Shown piece by piece: positions 1-6,700 of a DNA stretch of 7,502 bases. The notes under the pieces are model-generated. The model made no database searches. It was not told the origin of the DNA and worked only from the letters and a program-made list of their open reading frames with translations. Position 1 is the stretch's first letter, and each line of letters starts with the position of its first letter. The stretch comes from Phycisphaeraceae bacterium (lineage in GTDB: Bacteria; Planctomycetota; Phycisphaerae; Phycisphaerales; Phycisphaeraceae), in NCBI GenBank assembly GCA_028281215.1, contig JANQKH010000836.1, forward strand, positions 1 through 7,502, given 5' to 3'. The position numbers and the translations under genes are program-made.

Positions 1-1
1 C

Positions 2-2677
2 GGTGGCTGTTGCGGTACGACGCCCGGACACATTAAGGCACTGATTGATGCGGTCGGTAACCGGGCATCGAACCAAGTTGACAAGAAACCACTCGCGCCA
101 TCCTGCGCCTCCCTCTACAACCCGACTGACTACCGCCAGGACTTGTCGCTGCTCAACATCGGTGAACGTTGCAACGCGTCCGGCTCCCGCGCGTTCAAAC
201 GTCTTCTGGAAAACGAAGACTGGGACGAAATGGTCAGCCTCGCGCGGACGCAAATGCGCGAAGGCTCGCACGTGCTCGACGTCAACGTCGACTACGCCGG
301 CCGGGACAACGCGGCCGACATGGCGCACATCGTGCACCAGTTTACGCGTCAGGTGAACGCACCGCTGATGCTCGACTCGACGCAGCCCGCGACGATTGAA
401 GCCGGGCTGAAAAACACGGGCGGCAAATGCATCATCAACAGCGCGAACCTCGAAGACGGCGAAGAGAAGTTTGCCGAGATGTGCCGCCTCGCCAAAATGT
501 ACGGGGCCGCACTCGTGCTCGGCACGATCGATGAAGACCCCGAAGAAGCGATGGCGCGTACCGCCGATCGTAAGGAATCGATCGCGGAGCGCATGCTCAA
601 ACTCGCGACCGAAAAGTACGGCCTCGCTGCGCAGGACATCTTCTTCGATCCGCTCGTCCTGCCGATTTCGACCGGCATGGACAAAGATCGTAAATCTGGT
701 CTTGAAACCATCGAAGGCGTTCGTCGCATCGCGACGCGGTTCCCCGATTGCCAGACCACGGTTGGCTTGTCCAACATCAGTTTCGGCCTCAAGCCCGCCG
801 CGAGGCAGGTGCTGAATAGCGTATTTCTGCACGAACTTCGCGAAGCCGGGCTCACCAGCGCGATCGTTCACGCCAGCAAGATTCTGCCGCGCACACGCAT
901 AGAAGATAAACAGTGGGACGCCGCGCTCGACCTGATATACAACCGCTGGGCTGACGAACCGGTCGTGCTGTCCAACGGTGAGTCCACCACCGATCCGTTG
1001 CAGATCTTCGTGGACCTTTTTCCCGACGACGCATCTGTGCAATCGACCAAGGTGGACATCGCCGAACTCGATCTCGAAGAGCGCCTCCGCCGGCACATCA
1101 TCGACGGCGAAAAGAAAGGCATCCACGAAACGCTCGACGAAGCGATGCAGAAGTATTCGCCGTTGGAAATCATTAACGATCACCTGCTCGACGGCATGAA
1201 AGTCGTCGGTGAACTGTTCGGCTCCGGCCAGATGCAGTTGCCGTTCGTGCTGCAAAGTGCGGAGGTGATGAAGATGGCGGTTGCGCACCTCGAGCCGCAC
1301 ATGGAAAAAGTGGAAGGCCAAAGCAAGGGCCGCATCGTGCTCGCGACGGTGAAGGGCGATGTGCATGACATCGGCAAGAACCTGGTTGACATCATCCTGT
1401 CGAACAACGGGTACGAAGTGATCAACCTCGGCATCAAGCAGCCGATCAGCGCGATCCTCGATGCGCTCAACGAGCACAATGCCGACGCCGTCGGTCTCAG
1501 CGGGCTGCTCGTCAAAAGCGTCAACGTGATGGAGGAGAACCTCAACGAACTGAATGCGCAAGGTATCAACATTCCGATGCTGCTGGGCGGCGCGGCGTTG
1601 TCGCGACACTATTGCGAATCGCACTTGCGCAACGTCTATGTCGGTCGCGTGTATCACGGCACCGATGCGTTCGAGGGCCTGCGTATTATGGACCGCATCA
1701 TGACCGGCCGTAGCGAGGAACTCGACACCGAGATCGAACAACGACTCGACAAACGCGCCGATACCGATGCCAAACTTGCAACGATGAAGAAACGGTCCGA
1801 AACCGTTGCAGGCCAATCCTCTACCGTGGCTTCGAACAACACCGCCACGATCACCCGCTCTGCCGTCGCCACAGACATCGGCATTCCTACGCCGCCGTTC
1901 TGGGGCGATCGCGTCGTTACCGACCTCAACCTCGACGACATCTACACGTTCATCAACACGGTCGCCCTTTTCCGTGGGCAGTGGCAGTTGAAGAAAGGTA
2001 AGAAAAGCGACGCCGAGTACGAAGCGCAGATCGAAGACGAGATCATGCCGCTGTTCGACCGACTCAAGCAGCAATGCAAGGATGAAAACATCCTCCGCCC
2101 CGCGCTCGTCTACGGCTATTTCCCCTGCAACAGCGACGGCAACGATCTTGTCATCTACGATCCGGAAGATCACGACCGCGAAGTCGAACGTTTCGCGTTT
2201 CCGCGGCAGCAAGGCAAGAAACACTATTGCATCAGCGATTTCTATCGCGACGTTGAAAGCGGCGAGCGCGATGTGATCGGCATGACCTGTGTCACCATGG
2301 GCCAGGAAGTCAGCACGCGCGCCCAGCAACTGTTCGCCGACAACAACTACGCCGAGTATCTCTACATGCACGGCATGGGTGTCGAATGCGCCGAAGCGCT
2401 TGCCGAGATGTGGCACAAACGCATGCGACAGGAACTCGGCATCGCCGGCGACGACGCCCCGCAAATCCGCCACCTGTTCACGCAGAAATACCGAGGCAGC
2501 CGCTACAGTTTCGGCTACCCCGCCTGCCCCGACATGGCCGACCAGGAAAAACTCTTTCGCCTGCTCAAGCCGTCGCGTATCGGTTGCGAGTTGACCGAGA
2601 ACTGGCAGATCGATCCGGAACAATCGACCAGCGCGATCGTGGTGCATCATCCGGAAGCGAAGTATTTTAATGTGTGA
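2..2677 (+). CDS. metH: Cobalamin-dependent methionine synthase, 5'-truncated by window edge
   Basis: This enzyme transfers the methyl group of methyltetrahydrofolate to homocysteine through bound cobalamin, making methionine in the cytoplasm. The first visible residues are GGCCGTTP, whose two cysteines are zinc ligands at the end of the homocysteine-binding domain, so about 300 N-terminal residues lie outside the window; 891 are visible. In window numbering, the pterin-binding domain starts near residue 50 (LNIGERCNASGS). The helical cap spans about 357-435. The B12 domain spans about 443-567 and contains DVHDIG (453-458), whose His is the lower cobalt ligand. A Ser/Thr/Ala-rich linker (about 590-625) leads to the AdoMet-dependent reactivation domain (about 630-891) with RYSFGYPACP from residue 834. 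The frame is open from base 2; the TTG at 143 is internal, not the start. The activation domain looks somewhat shorter than that of E. coli. No broken motif was seen. The family call is near certain. Confidence 0.97.
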   Translation, partial: GGCCGTTPGHIKALIDAVGNRASNQVDKKPLAPSCASLYNPTDYRQDLSLLNIGERCNASGSRAFKRLLENEDWDEMVSLARTQMREGSHVLDVNVDYAGRDNAADMAHIVHQFTRQVNAPLMLDSTQPATIEAGLKNTGGKCIINSANLEDGEEKFAEMCRLAKMYGAALVLGTIDEDPEEAMARTADRKESIAERMLKLATEKYGLAAQDIFFDPLVLPISTGMDKDRKSGLETIEGVRRIATRFPDCQTTVGLSNISFGLKPAARQVLNSVFLHELREAGLTSAIVHASKILPRTRIEDKQWDAALDLIYNRWADEPVVLSNGESTTDPLQIFVDLFPDDASVQSTKVDIAELDLEERLRRHIIDGEKKGIHETLDEAMQKYSPLEIINDHLLDGMKVVGELFGSGQMQLPFVLQSAEVMKMAVAHLEPHMEKVEGQSKGRIVLATVKGDVHDIGKNLVDIILSNNGYEVINLGIKQPISAILDALNEHNADAVGLSGLLVKSVNVMEENLNELNAQGINIPMLLGGAALSRHYCESHLRNVYVGRVYHGTDAFEGLRIMDRIMTGRSEELDTEIEQRLDKRADTDAKLATMKKRSETVAGQSSTVASNNTATITRSAVATDIGIPTPPFWGDRVVTDLNLDDIYTFINTVALFRGQWQLKKGKKSDAEYEAQIEDEIMPLFDRLKQQCKDENILRPALVYGYFPCNSDGNDLVIYDPEDHDREVERFAFPRQQGKKHYCISDFYRDVESGERDVIGMTCVTMGQEVSTRAQQLFADNNYAEYLYMHGMGVECAEALAEMWHKRMRQELGIAGDDAPQIRHLFTQKYRGSRYSFGYPACPDMADQEKLFRLLKPSRIGCELTENWQIDPEQSTSAIVVHHPEAKYFNV

Positions 2678-2760
2678 CGCGGGCACGAAACTTTGATCAA
2701 TTCCAACGTAACGGCACCCGTCTTCGATGGTTTGAATTCTCGCAGTGAACATGTTCGCAT
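2678..2760. other. Short gap between convergent genes
   Basis: This 83-bp gap separates the metH stop from the antiporter stop, so the two genes end facing each other. I see no G/C-rich hairpin followed by a T-run on either strand, so no intrinsic terminator can be called. A 10-bp palindrome, GAACATGTTC, lies at 2747-2756, but nothing else supports a function for it. Confidence 0.7.
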
Positions 2761-4419
2761 TCACCCTGACTCCTGCATGTGCTCCTGCAGCGTCCCCTCC
2801 ACCTCCGCCGCCAAGCGCTTGCCTACCTCTTCCTCTTCGTCCACCGCCACATGCGCGCCCGCGTAGCGCAATTGCCACAGGTGCACGTGGTATCGGCTTC
2901 GAGCCACGATGGTCGCGTTCGGCGCCATCGCTTTGGTTTGTTCGATGATCCGCCGCGACGCCATTGGATCCGGCAACGTGATGATCACCGCGTCGGCCGA
3001 ATTCACGTGCGCGTGTTCCAACACATCCGCGTTCGTCGCGTCACCGACCATCGCCATGAATTCCAACCGCTTCGCTTCCTTGATCACGCGCTGGTTCATG
3101 TCGATCACCACGATCGGCCGTTGCCCACGCATGGCGTGCACCACCGCTTCGCCCGCCGGTCCATAACCGATCACAATCAGATGGCCTTCCAAGCCTTGTT
3201 CCGATTCCTCTGGCTGCCACGGCACGGTCTTCAACCAACCCATCCGCCGCAACGGACGCAGACATTGCTCGGCCAACGCGGGCGATAACACGACTAGGAA
3301 CGGTGTGAGAAATAGCGTGATAATCGATGTCGATATCAACAGCAGAAAGAGGTGTTGATCGATGACCGTGCCGCGTGCGGTCGCGAGCAACACGAAAGAA
3401 AATTCGCCGATCTGTGCGAGGCAGAATCCACTGGCCAGCGCCGGGCCGTGCGCTTGGCCGAATCGACGGAACAACAGCCAGATGATCGCCGACTTGCCGA
3501 TCAGCACCGCCGCCGTCGTACCGATCACCAACGGTACGTTGTTAGCGATCCAACCCATGTCGGCGAGCATGCCGACCGAGCCGAAGAACAGCGTCATCAA
3601 CAGCGTACGCAAGCTGGTCACGTCGCCGCGCACCTGCGTCGCGAAGGGCGATTCGGCCAACAGGATGCCCGCGGCGAACGCGCCCAGCGCCGGCGAAAGA
3701 TTGATCTGATGCGCCGCCCACGCCGAGCCGAGTCCGACCACGATTGCCAGCAACGTCGGCAACTCGCGGTTCCGGCGCATCGCGACATTGCCCAGCAGCC
3801 AGGGCACCGCATAGTTGAATAGCAGGAAGAACACGACGATCAATCCGGCGCCCAGCCCGATCGCTTTACCCAGTTCGAGCGCGATCGTGACGAAACCGCC
3901 TTCGCCGCGCAAGGTGGAAACCAGCAACACCAGCGGCACGACGGCAATGTCCTGAATCAGCAGAACACCCAACGCGTTGCGGCCGTGCAGGCTGTCGAGT
4001 TGCGACTTGGACGTGAGGATGCGCAGCACACACGCCGTGCTGGATAGGGCAATCGCCGCGCCGACCACCATCGCCGGCTTGACCCCGATGCCAAACAGCC
4101 CGGCTACCAGCGAGGCGATCAACATCGTCACGACCACCTGCAACACGCCGCCGAGTAATACCTTGCCGCCCAGGCTGCGCAGCCGTTTGAAGGAAAACTC
4201 GAGACCGATTGTGAACAGCAGCATGGTGACGCCGAGTTCGGCGAGCATGTCGACCTCGCCGCTGGTCTGCATCACGTTGAGCGCCGCTGGTCCGAGCAAT
4301 GTGCCGGCCAGAAGGTATCCCAGGATCGCACTTTGCCGCAGCCGTTCGCACAACGCGCCCAGCGCCAGCGCCGTCGTCAGCAGTACCAAAACGTCGAATA
4401 GAAACTTCCATGCATCCAT
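2761..4419 (-). CDS. Kef-type monovalent cation:proton antiporter (CPA2) with RCK_N domain
   Basis: The product (552 residues) is an inner-membrane K+ or Na+/H+ exchanger of the KefB/KefC-like CPA2 family. Residues 1-385 are a chain of hydrophobic helices with family motifs: GYLLAGTLLGP (34-44), LLFTIGLEF (67-75), ALSSTACVL (124-132), QD at 156-157 (the expected ion-binding Asp), and AFAAGILLAES (247-257). After a polar linker, residues 412-530 form a Rossmann-like RCK_N/TrkA-N domain with GYGPAG (418-423) and an acidic residue ending strand 2 (D440), which fits NAD(H)/nucleotide gating. No RCK_C domain follows; the tail is acidic (DEEEE). The start is the ATG at 4419, because the N-terminus MDAWKFLF leads straight into the first helix; the frame stays open upstream to 4746 but overlaps kdsB. 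The ribosome site is weak. It lies 35 bp behind kdsB and is probably co-transcribed. Which cation it moves cannot be read from sequence. Confidence 0.93.
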   Translation of the reverse strand: MDAWKFLFDVLVLLTTALALGALCERLRQSAILGYLLAGTLLGPAALNVMQTSGEVDMLAELGVTMLLFTIGLEFSFKRLRSLGGKVLLGGVLQVVVTMLIASLVAGLFGIGVKPAMVVGAAIALSSTACVLRILTSKSQLDSLHGRNALGVLLIQDIAVVPLVLLVSTLRGEGGFVTIALELGKAIGLGAGLIVVFFLLFNYAVPWLLGNVAMRRNRELPTLLAIVVGLGSAWAAHQINLSPALGAFAAGILLAESPFATQVRGDVTSLRTLLMTLFFGSVGMLADMGWIANNVPLVIGTTAAVLIGKSAIIWLLFRRFGQAHGPALASGFCLAQIGEFSFVLLATARGTVIDQHLFLLLISTSIITLFLTPFLVVLSPALAEQCLRPLRRMGWLKTVPWQPEESEQGLEGHLIVIGYGPAGEAVVHAMRGQRPIVVIDMNQRVIKEAKRLEFMAMVGDATNADVLEHAHVNSADAVIITLPDPMASRRIIEQTKAMAPNATIVARSRYHVHLWQLRYAGAHVAVDEEEEVGKRLAAEVEGTLQEHMQESG

Positions 4420-4454
4420 GGGATAAGCCTGTTTGGATGGGGGTGATGTCCACC
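4420..4454 (-). other. 35-bp kdsB-antiporter intergenic spacer
   Basis: The two minus-strand genes are separated by only this spacer, which supports a two-gene operon. On the minus strand an AGG lies 8 bases before the antiporter ATG, giving a poor Shine-Dalgarno match. A 5-bp stem (GGGTG at 4441-4445 and CACCC at 4451-4455, loop 5) touches the kdsB stop codon; it is too small to call a terminator. Confidence 0.5.
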
Positions 4455-5237
4455 CTACGTCCGTTCGGTCTCCATTCGTTGCACAAACGCCTCGTACTGC
4501 TCGGGCGTGTCGATGCCGTGATGTTTCACCTGTGTGCGGACGATTGCGATCGGATAACCATGTTCCAGCGCCCGCAACTGTTCCAGACATTCGGTTTGTT
4601 CCAACGGCGTCGCCGACAGTTTGACGTACTGCAGAAGAAACGATCGGCGATACGCGTACAAACCCGGATGCTTCATCGGCGTCACGTCGCCCCGGCCGTC
4701 GCGGTCGAACGGTATCAGCGAACGCGAAAAATACAACGCCCGGCAACGGCCCGCGTCGTCCGGTGCCGTGGTGACGACCTTCACGATGTTCGGATTGCTT
4801 GCGTCTTCGTGCGGGGCGAACGAACTGGCGAGTGTCGCCATCGGCGCGTCCGGGTCGTGACGCAGCACGTCGGCCAATTGATTGATCACCGTCGGTTCGA
4901 CCTCCGGCTCGTCGCCTTGCACGTTGAGAATGACATCGTCGTCGGTCACCGCGTCGCCCAGCGAGGCGACCACTTCGGCGAGCCTGCTTGTGCCGTTGAG
5001 ATGTTCGCCGGTCATCATCACGTGCCCACCGAACGATTGCACGGCCTCGAAAATACGTTGGTCGTCGGTCGCCACGATAATCCGGTCCACACTCGACGCC
5101 TGCCGCACCCGCTCGACCACATGCTGAATCAACGGTTTACCGGTCCGGTTGGCCAACGGCTTGCCGGGAAACCGCGTCGACTCATACCGCGCGGGAATGA
5201 GTGCAATGACTTGGCCGGATGACGGGTGTGAAGTCAT
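4455..5237 (-). CDS. kdsB: 3-deoxy-manno-octulosonate cytidylyltransferase (CMP-Kdo synthetase)
   Basis: The product (260 residues, close to the usual ~250) joins Kdo to CMP using CTP, the activation step before Kdo is added to lipid A or other envelope glycans; it acts in the cytoplasm. Visible motifs in order: IPARYESTRFPGKPL (14-28, nucleotide binding), VATDD (55-59), NVQGDEPEV (105-113, whose Asp is expected to bind Mg2+), NPNIVKVV (148-155), ALYFSRSLIPFDRDG (167-181), PGLYAYRRSFL (191-201), LEQLRALEHG (218-227) and GIDTP (241-245). The ATG at 5237 places the nucleotide-binding motif at residue 14 as in the family. The same frame is open upstream to 5570 through the repeat block, but that extension looks like translated repeats. 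The family motif HxSGT(D/E)R reads HLNGTSR here (79-85). It is probably the first gene of an operon with the antiporter. Confidence 0.95.
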   Translation of the reverse strand: MTSHPSSGQVIALIPARYESTRFPGKPLANRTGKPLIQHVVERVRQASSVDRIIVATDDQRIFEAVQSFGGHVMMTGEHLNGTSRLAEVVASLGDAVTDDDVILNVQGDEPEVEPTVINQLADVLRHDPDAPMATLASSFAPHEDASNPNIVKVVTTAPDDAGRCRALYFSRSLIPFDRDGRGDVTPMKHPGLYAYRRSFLLQYVKLSATPLEQTECLEQLRALEHGYPIAIVRTQVKHHGIDTPEQYEAFVQRMETERT

Positions 5238-5339
5238 GGGGTGAACATAGCCGTTCAAGGTCAATGGTGCGAGCGGTGAGGTGCGCACAAATGTGCATGT
5301 CCGGACATGGGGGTACCCTAGGTCGTCAAAAAACAGGCT

Positions 5340-5364
5340 TAACTCTTTTTTATGTAAAAAGTTA
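5340..5364. repeat. AT-rich bulged hairpin inside the repeat block
   Basis: TAACT-C-TTTTT on the left arm pairs with AAAAAGTTA on the right, with one bulged C at 5345 and a loop of about five bases. It is the only strongly AT-rich stretch in the repeat block and separates the single left palindrome from the right-hand cluster. It might serve as an easily melted or bent segment, or contribute to a kdsB promoter on the minus strand, but no convincing -35/-10 pair was found there. Confidence 0.5.
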
Positions 5365-5482
5365 GATCGATGTCCGGCCAAAATGTCCGGACGTCCGGAC
5401 CTCGTTTTTCGCTCAGAAATGACGGTTTCGATGTCCGGAATCATGTCCGCGGCGTGTCCGGACATGTCCGGCGGACATGAAT

Positions 5483-5512
5483 TGACGACGTTTGTGCGCA
5501 CAGACGTCGTCA
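5483..5512. repeat. 30-bp near-perfect palindrome
   Basis: The arms 5483-5497 and 5498-5512 are complementary at 14 of 15 positions; the one mismatch (T5492/G5503) would be a G-U wobble in RNA. The centre is GTGCGCAC, shared with the left boundary repeat at 5281-5288. The outer arms are TGACGACGT and ACGTCGTCA. There is no loop to speak of and no T-run, so a large dimer-binding DNA site or cruciform fits better than a terminator. Confidence 0.8.
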
Positions 5513-5872
5513 CGAAGCTACCGACGTCATGCTCTACTCGGTTGCCATTTTTCGTTGATCGAGGCCGCACTGAATCCTCCGATGAAAGACATGTTCGCAG
5601 CGATCGCGCGAGAACGGTTCATTTTACCACAAATCCAAACAAAATGCGAGTATGAGTTCGCGGCCTGATACCTGATAAGAGTGCCGTACAAAGCAGTGAA
5701 CGAACGCTTACTCCCCTCCCTGAAGGGGAGGGGGACAGGAATCCATTCAGCACGACTGGATATTGGCATGTGAAGGGGGGTTGCCTATCGTTGATTTTGA
5801 AACGATCGATGCTTGAAGCAAGGCGTTTAACATTCACACGGGCCTTGTCTCCGTTGGGGTTGCGATTCGGTC
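5513..5872. other. Intergenic half next to the hydroxylase, no gene recognised
   Basis: This 360-bp stretch lies between the palindrome block and the hydroxylase start. The only structure I can support is the C/G-rich hairpin at 5713-5733. A 27-codon frame from 5582 to 5665 (beginning MKDMFAAIARER) has no ribosome site and no family I recognise. No tRNA-like fold or clear promoter hexamer pair was found, although a promoter for the hydroxylase must lie here or further upstream. Confidence 0.5.
5713..5733. repeat. C/G-rich hairpin (8-bp stem, 5-base loop)
   Basis: CCCCTCCC (5713-5720) pairs with GGGAGGGG (5726-5733) around the loop TGAAG. It could be extended by a T-G wobble. There is no following T-run on either strand. 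Such C-run/G-run hairpins resemble dispersed intergenic repeats of GC-rich genomes, so a REP-like repeat copy is as likely as a transcript-end structure. Only one copy is in the window. Confidence 0.6.
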
Positions 5873-6589
5873 ATGCTGAACTGGTTTGAGAACCTCTCTT
5901 TCATTCAATTCATGATTGTGTTGTCGATCGCGAATGTGGCGATGTATGTGGGATCCTGGCTGATTGTTCGTCAGGTGCAGCGTGTGTATGCGGCAAGGAA
6001 TATGAATGAACGGCAGGCGATAGTGACGCGAAGGGATTTGCTGCTTTCGCTGGTCATTGTGGTGATCAACATTGCCGTAGGCGTTCCCGGTTGGTGGCTT
6101 TGGCGGGAAGGGCACATCGTGCTGACCGAGCCTGCGATCTGGGTGACATTGCTGGATGGGTTGATCATTTTTCTGGTGTTTGATTTTGCGATGTACGCGT
6201 TGCATCGGTTGATGCATACGGGTTGGCTGTATCGCACGTTTCATGGCCGACATCACGATCACGTGGATGTCAGTGGCATCAGTTTCTACGTGATGAACCC
6301 GGCGGAAGCGTTGGGTTTCGCGTTGATTTTGATTGGCTTGCTGTGGGTCCGGCCGATGAGTCTGCACGCGCTGCTGGTGTTTGTGTTTTTCAACTGGGCT
6401 TATGGGACGATGGGGCATTCGGGCGTACCGATTCGCAGCCGGTGGCTGGTGTGGTGCGTGGGGGACTCGGCATTCCATCACCGGCATCACACGCAGATGC
6501 GGGGCAACTATGGTTTCTATTCCAGCATTTGGGACCGGTTGTTCGGAACGCGCTTGAAAACGGACGGCCGAGGTCCGGATGGGGGTTGA
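5873..6589 (+). CDS. Fatty acid hydroxylase / sterol desaturase superfamily membrane protein
   Basis: The product (238 residues) is an integral membrane di-iron oxygenase of the ERG3/SUR2-type superfamily, which hydroxylates or desaturates lipids, sterols or carotenoids with O2. Hydrophobic segments lie near residues 9-32, 56-76, 88-110 and 145-180. The expected histidine clusters are present: HRLMH (111-115) just after DFAMY, HGRHH (124-128), GHSG (181-184), and HHRHH (202-206). The C-terminal IWDRLFGT (219-226) is also typical. The length is normal for short bacterial members. The ATG at 5873 is chosen because it directly precedes an amphipathic start and the first helix; the ribosome site is poor (GGGG about 13 bases upstream). 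It stands alone, divergent from kdsB, so its substrate is unknown. Leucine is often TTG here, whereas metH favours CTC/CTG, a mild shift that could mean different ancestry or expression level. Confidence 0.93.
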   Translation: MLNWFENLSFIQFMIVLSIANVAMYVGSWLIVRQVQRVYAARNMNERQAIVTRRDLLLSLVIVVINIAVGVPGWWLWREGHIVLTEPAIWVTLLDGLIIFLVFDFAMYALHRLMHTGWLYRTFHGRHHDHVDVSGISFYVMNPAEALGFALILIGLLWVRPMSLHALLVFVFFNWAYGTMGHSGVPIRSRWLVWCVGDSAFHHRHHTQMRGNYGFYSSIWDRLFGTRLKTDGRGPDGG

Positions 6590-6662
6590 CATTGGAGCAA
6601 ACATTGCCCCCAATCGCGTGAGGCGTCGTCTTTTGGAGGCGATTCGTCGTGAAATGGGTAGA

Positions 6663-6687
6663 AACCCCTGTTGGCATAGCAGGGGTT
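6663..6687 (+). terminator. 8-bp hairpin after the hydroxylase gene, possible terminator
   Basis: AACCCCTG (6663-6670) and CAGGGGTT (6680-6687) form a perfect 8-bp stem with a 9-base loop, 73 bp after the hydroxylase stop. The bases after the stem (CGTAAGC) are not a T-run, so a classical intrinsic terminator is not shown; it may act as a transcript-protecting hairpin or with a factor. The candidate -35 described at 6671 falls in its loop. Confidence 0.45.
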
Positions 6688-6700
6688 CGTAAGCTATTCT
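6671..6700 (+). promoter_or_regulatory. Weak sigma70-like promoter candidate for the pseudopilin gene
   Basis: TTGGCA (6671-6676) matches TTGACA at five of six positions; after an 18-bp spacer TATTCT (6695-6700) matches TATAAT at four of six. Transcription would begin near 6707, about 120 bp before the pseudopilin start. The match could be chance, and it overlaps the 6663-6687 hairpin. Confidence 0.25.

Larger units (their letters stand above)
5281..5512. repeat. Palindrome-rich repeat block upstream of kdsB
   Basis: This block sits 43-275 bp before the kdsB start. It contains repeated ATGTCCGGACAT: a perfect copy at 5297-5308 (14 bp as CATG...CATG, 5296-5309), partial copies at 5383-5392 and 5391-5402 giving tandem GTCCGGAC, an 11/12 copy at 5454-5465, a split copy at 5464-5478 (7-bp arms, 1-base spacer), and half-copies at 5370-5377, 5431-5438 and 5443-5449. 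TCGATGTCCGG occurs as a direct repeat at 5367-5377 and 5428-5438. The block is bounded by an exact 11-bp inverted repeat, GTGCGCACAAA (5281-5291) and TTTGTGCGCAC (5491-5501). GGGTACCC (5311-5318) and CCTAGG (5317-5322) add further palindromes. It could be a clustered operator array, a MITE/REP-like element or another protein-loading site. No transposase or Rep gene is nearby, and no clear target duplication is seen. Confidence 0.85.

Noticed and set aside
143..145. TTG as the start of metH
   Set aside because: The same frame is open to base 2 and encodes the conserved GGCCGTTP zinc-ligand motif, so this is an internal codon of a gene cut by the window edge.
2747..2756. GAACATGTTC as a LexA/SOS box
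   Set aside because: The Gram-positive-type LexA box needs four bases between GAAC and GTTC; here there are two. It also lies between gene ends, not at a promoter.
4420..4746. N-terminal extension of the antiporter upstream of 4419
   Set aside because: It would overlap the 3' end of kdsB in another frame and encodes polar, unrelated sequence. The membrane domain starts naturally at MDAWKF.
4299..5222. A 307-codon open frame on the plus strand opposite kdsB
   Set aside because: It is antisense to kdsB, has a low-complexity Arg-rich translation and no recognisable motif.
5244..5264. TTGACC ... TATGTT as a kdsB promoter on the minus strand
   Set aside because: The spacer would be only 9 bp and the start would fall inside the kdsB coding region.
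5296..5479. CRISPR array
   Set aside because: The repeated unit is only 8-12 bp with irregular 8-60 bp spacing and no uniform spacers, and no cas gene is present.
5238..5570. N-terminal extension of kdsB through the repeat block
   Set aside because: The frame is open, but the added residues are translated repeat DNA. The ATG at 5237 puts the conserved nucleotide-binding motif at the normal distance from the N-terminus.
5582..5665. 27-codon small ORF (MKDMFAAIARER...) in the intergenic region
   Set aside because: No ribosome site, no recognised family, and a length expected by chance.
6680..6694. CAGGGGTTCG as the T-arm of a tRNA gene
   Set aside because: The arm does not close on its 3' side, and no acceptor, D or anticodon stem fits around it.
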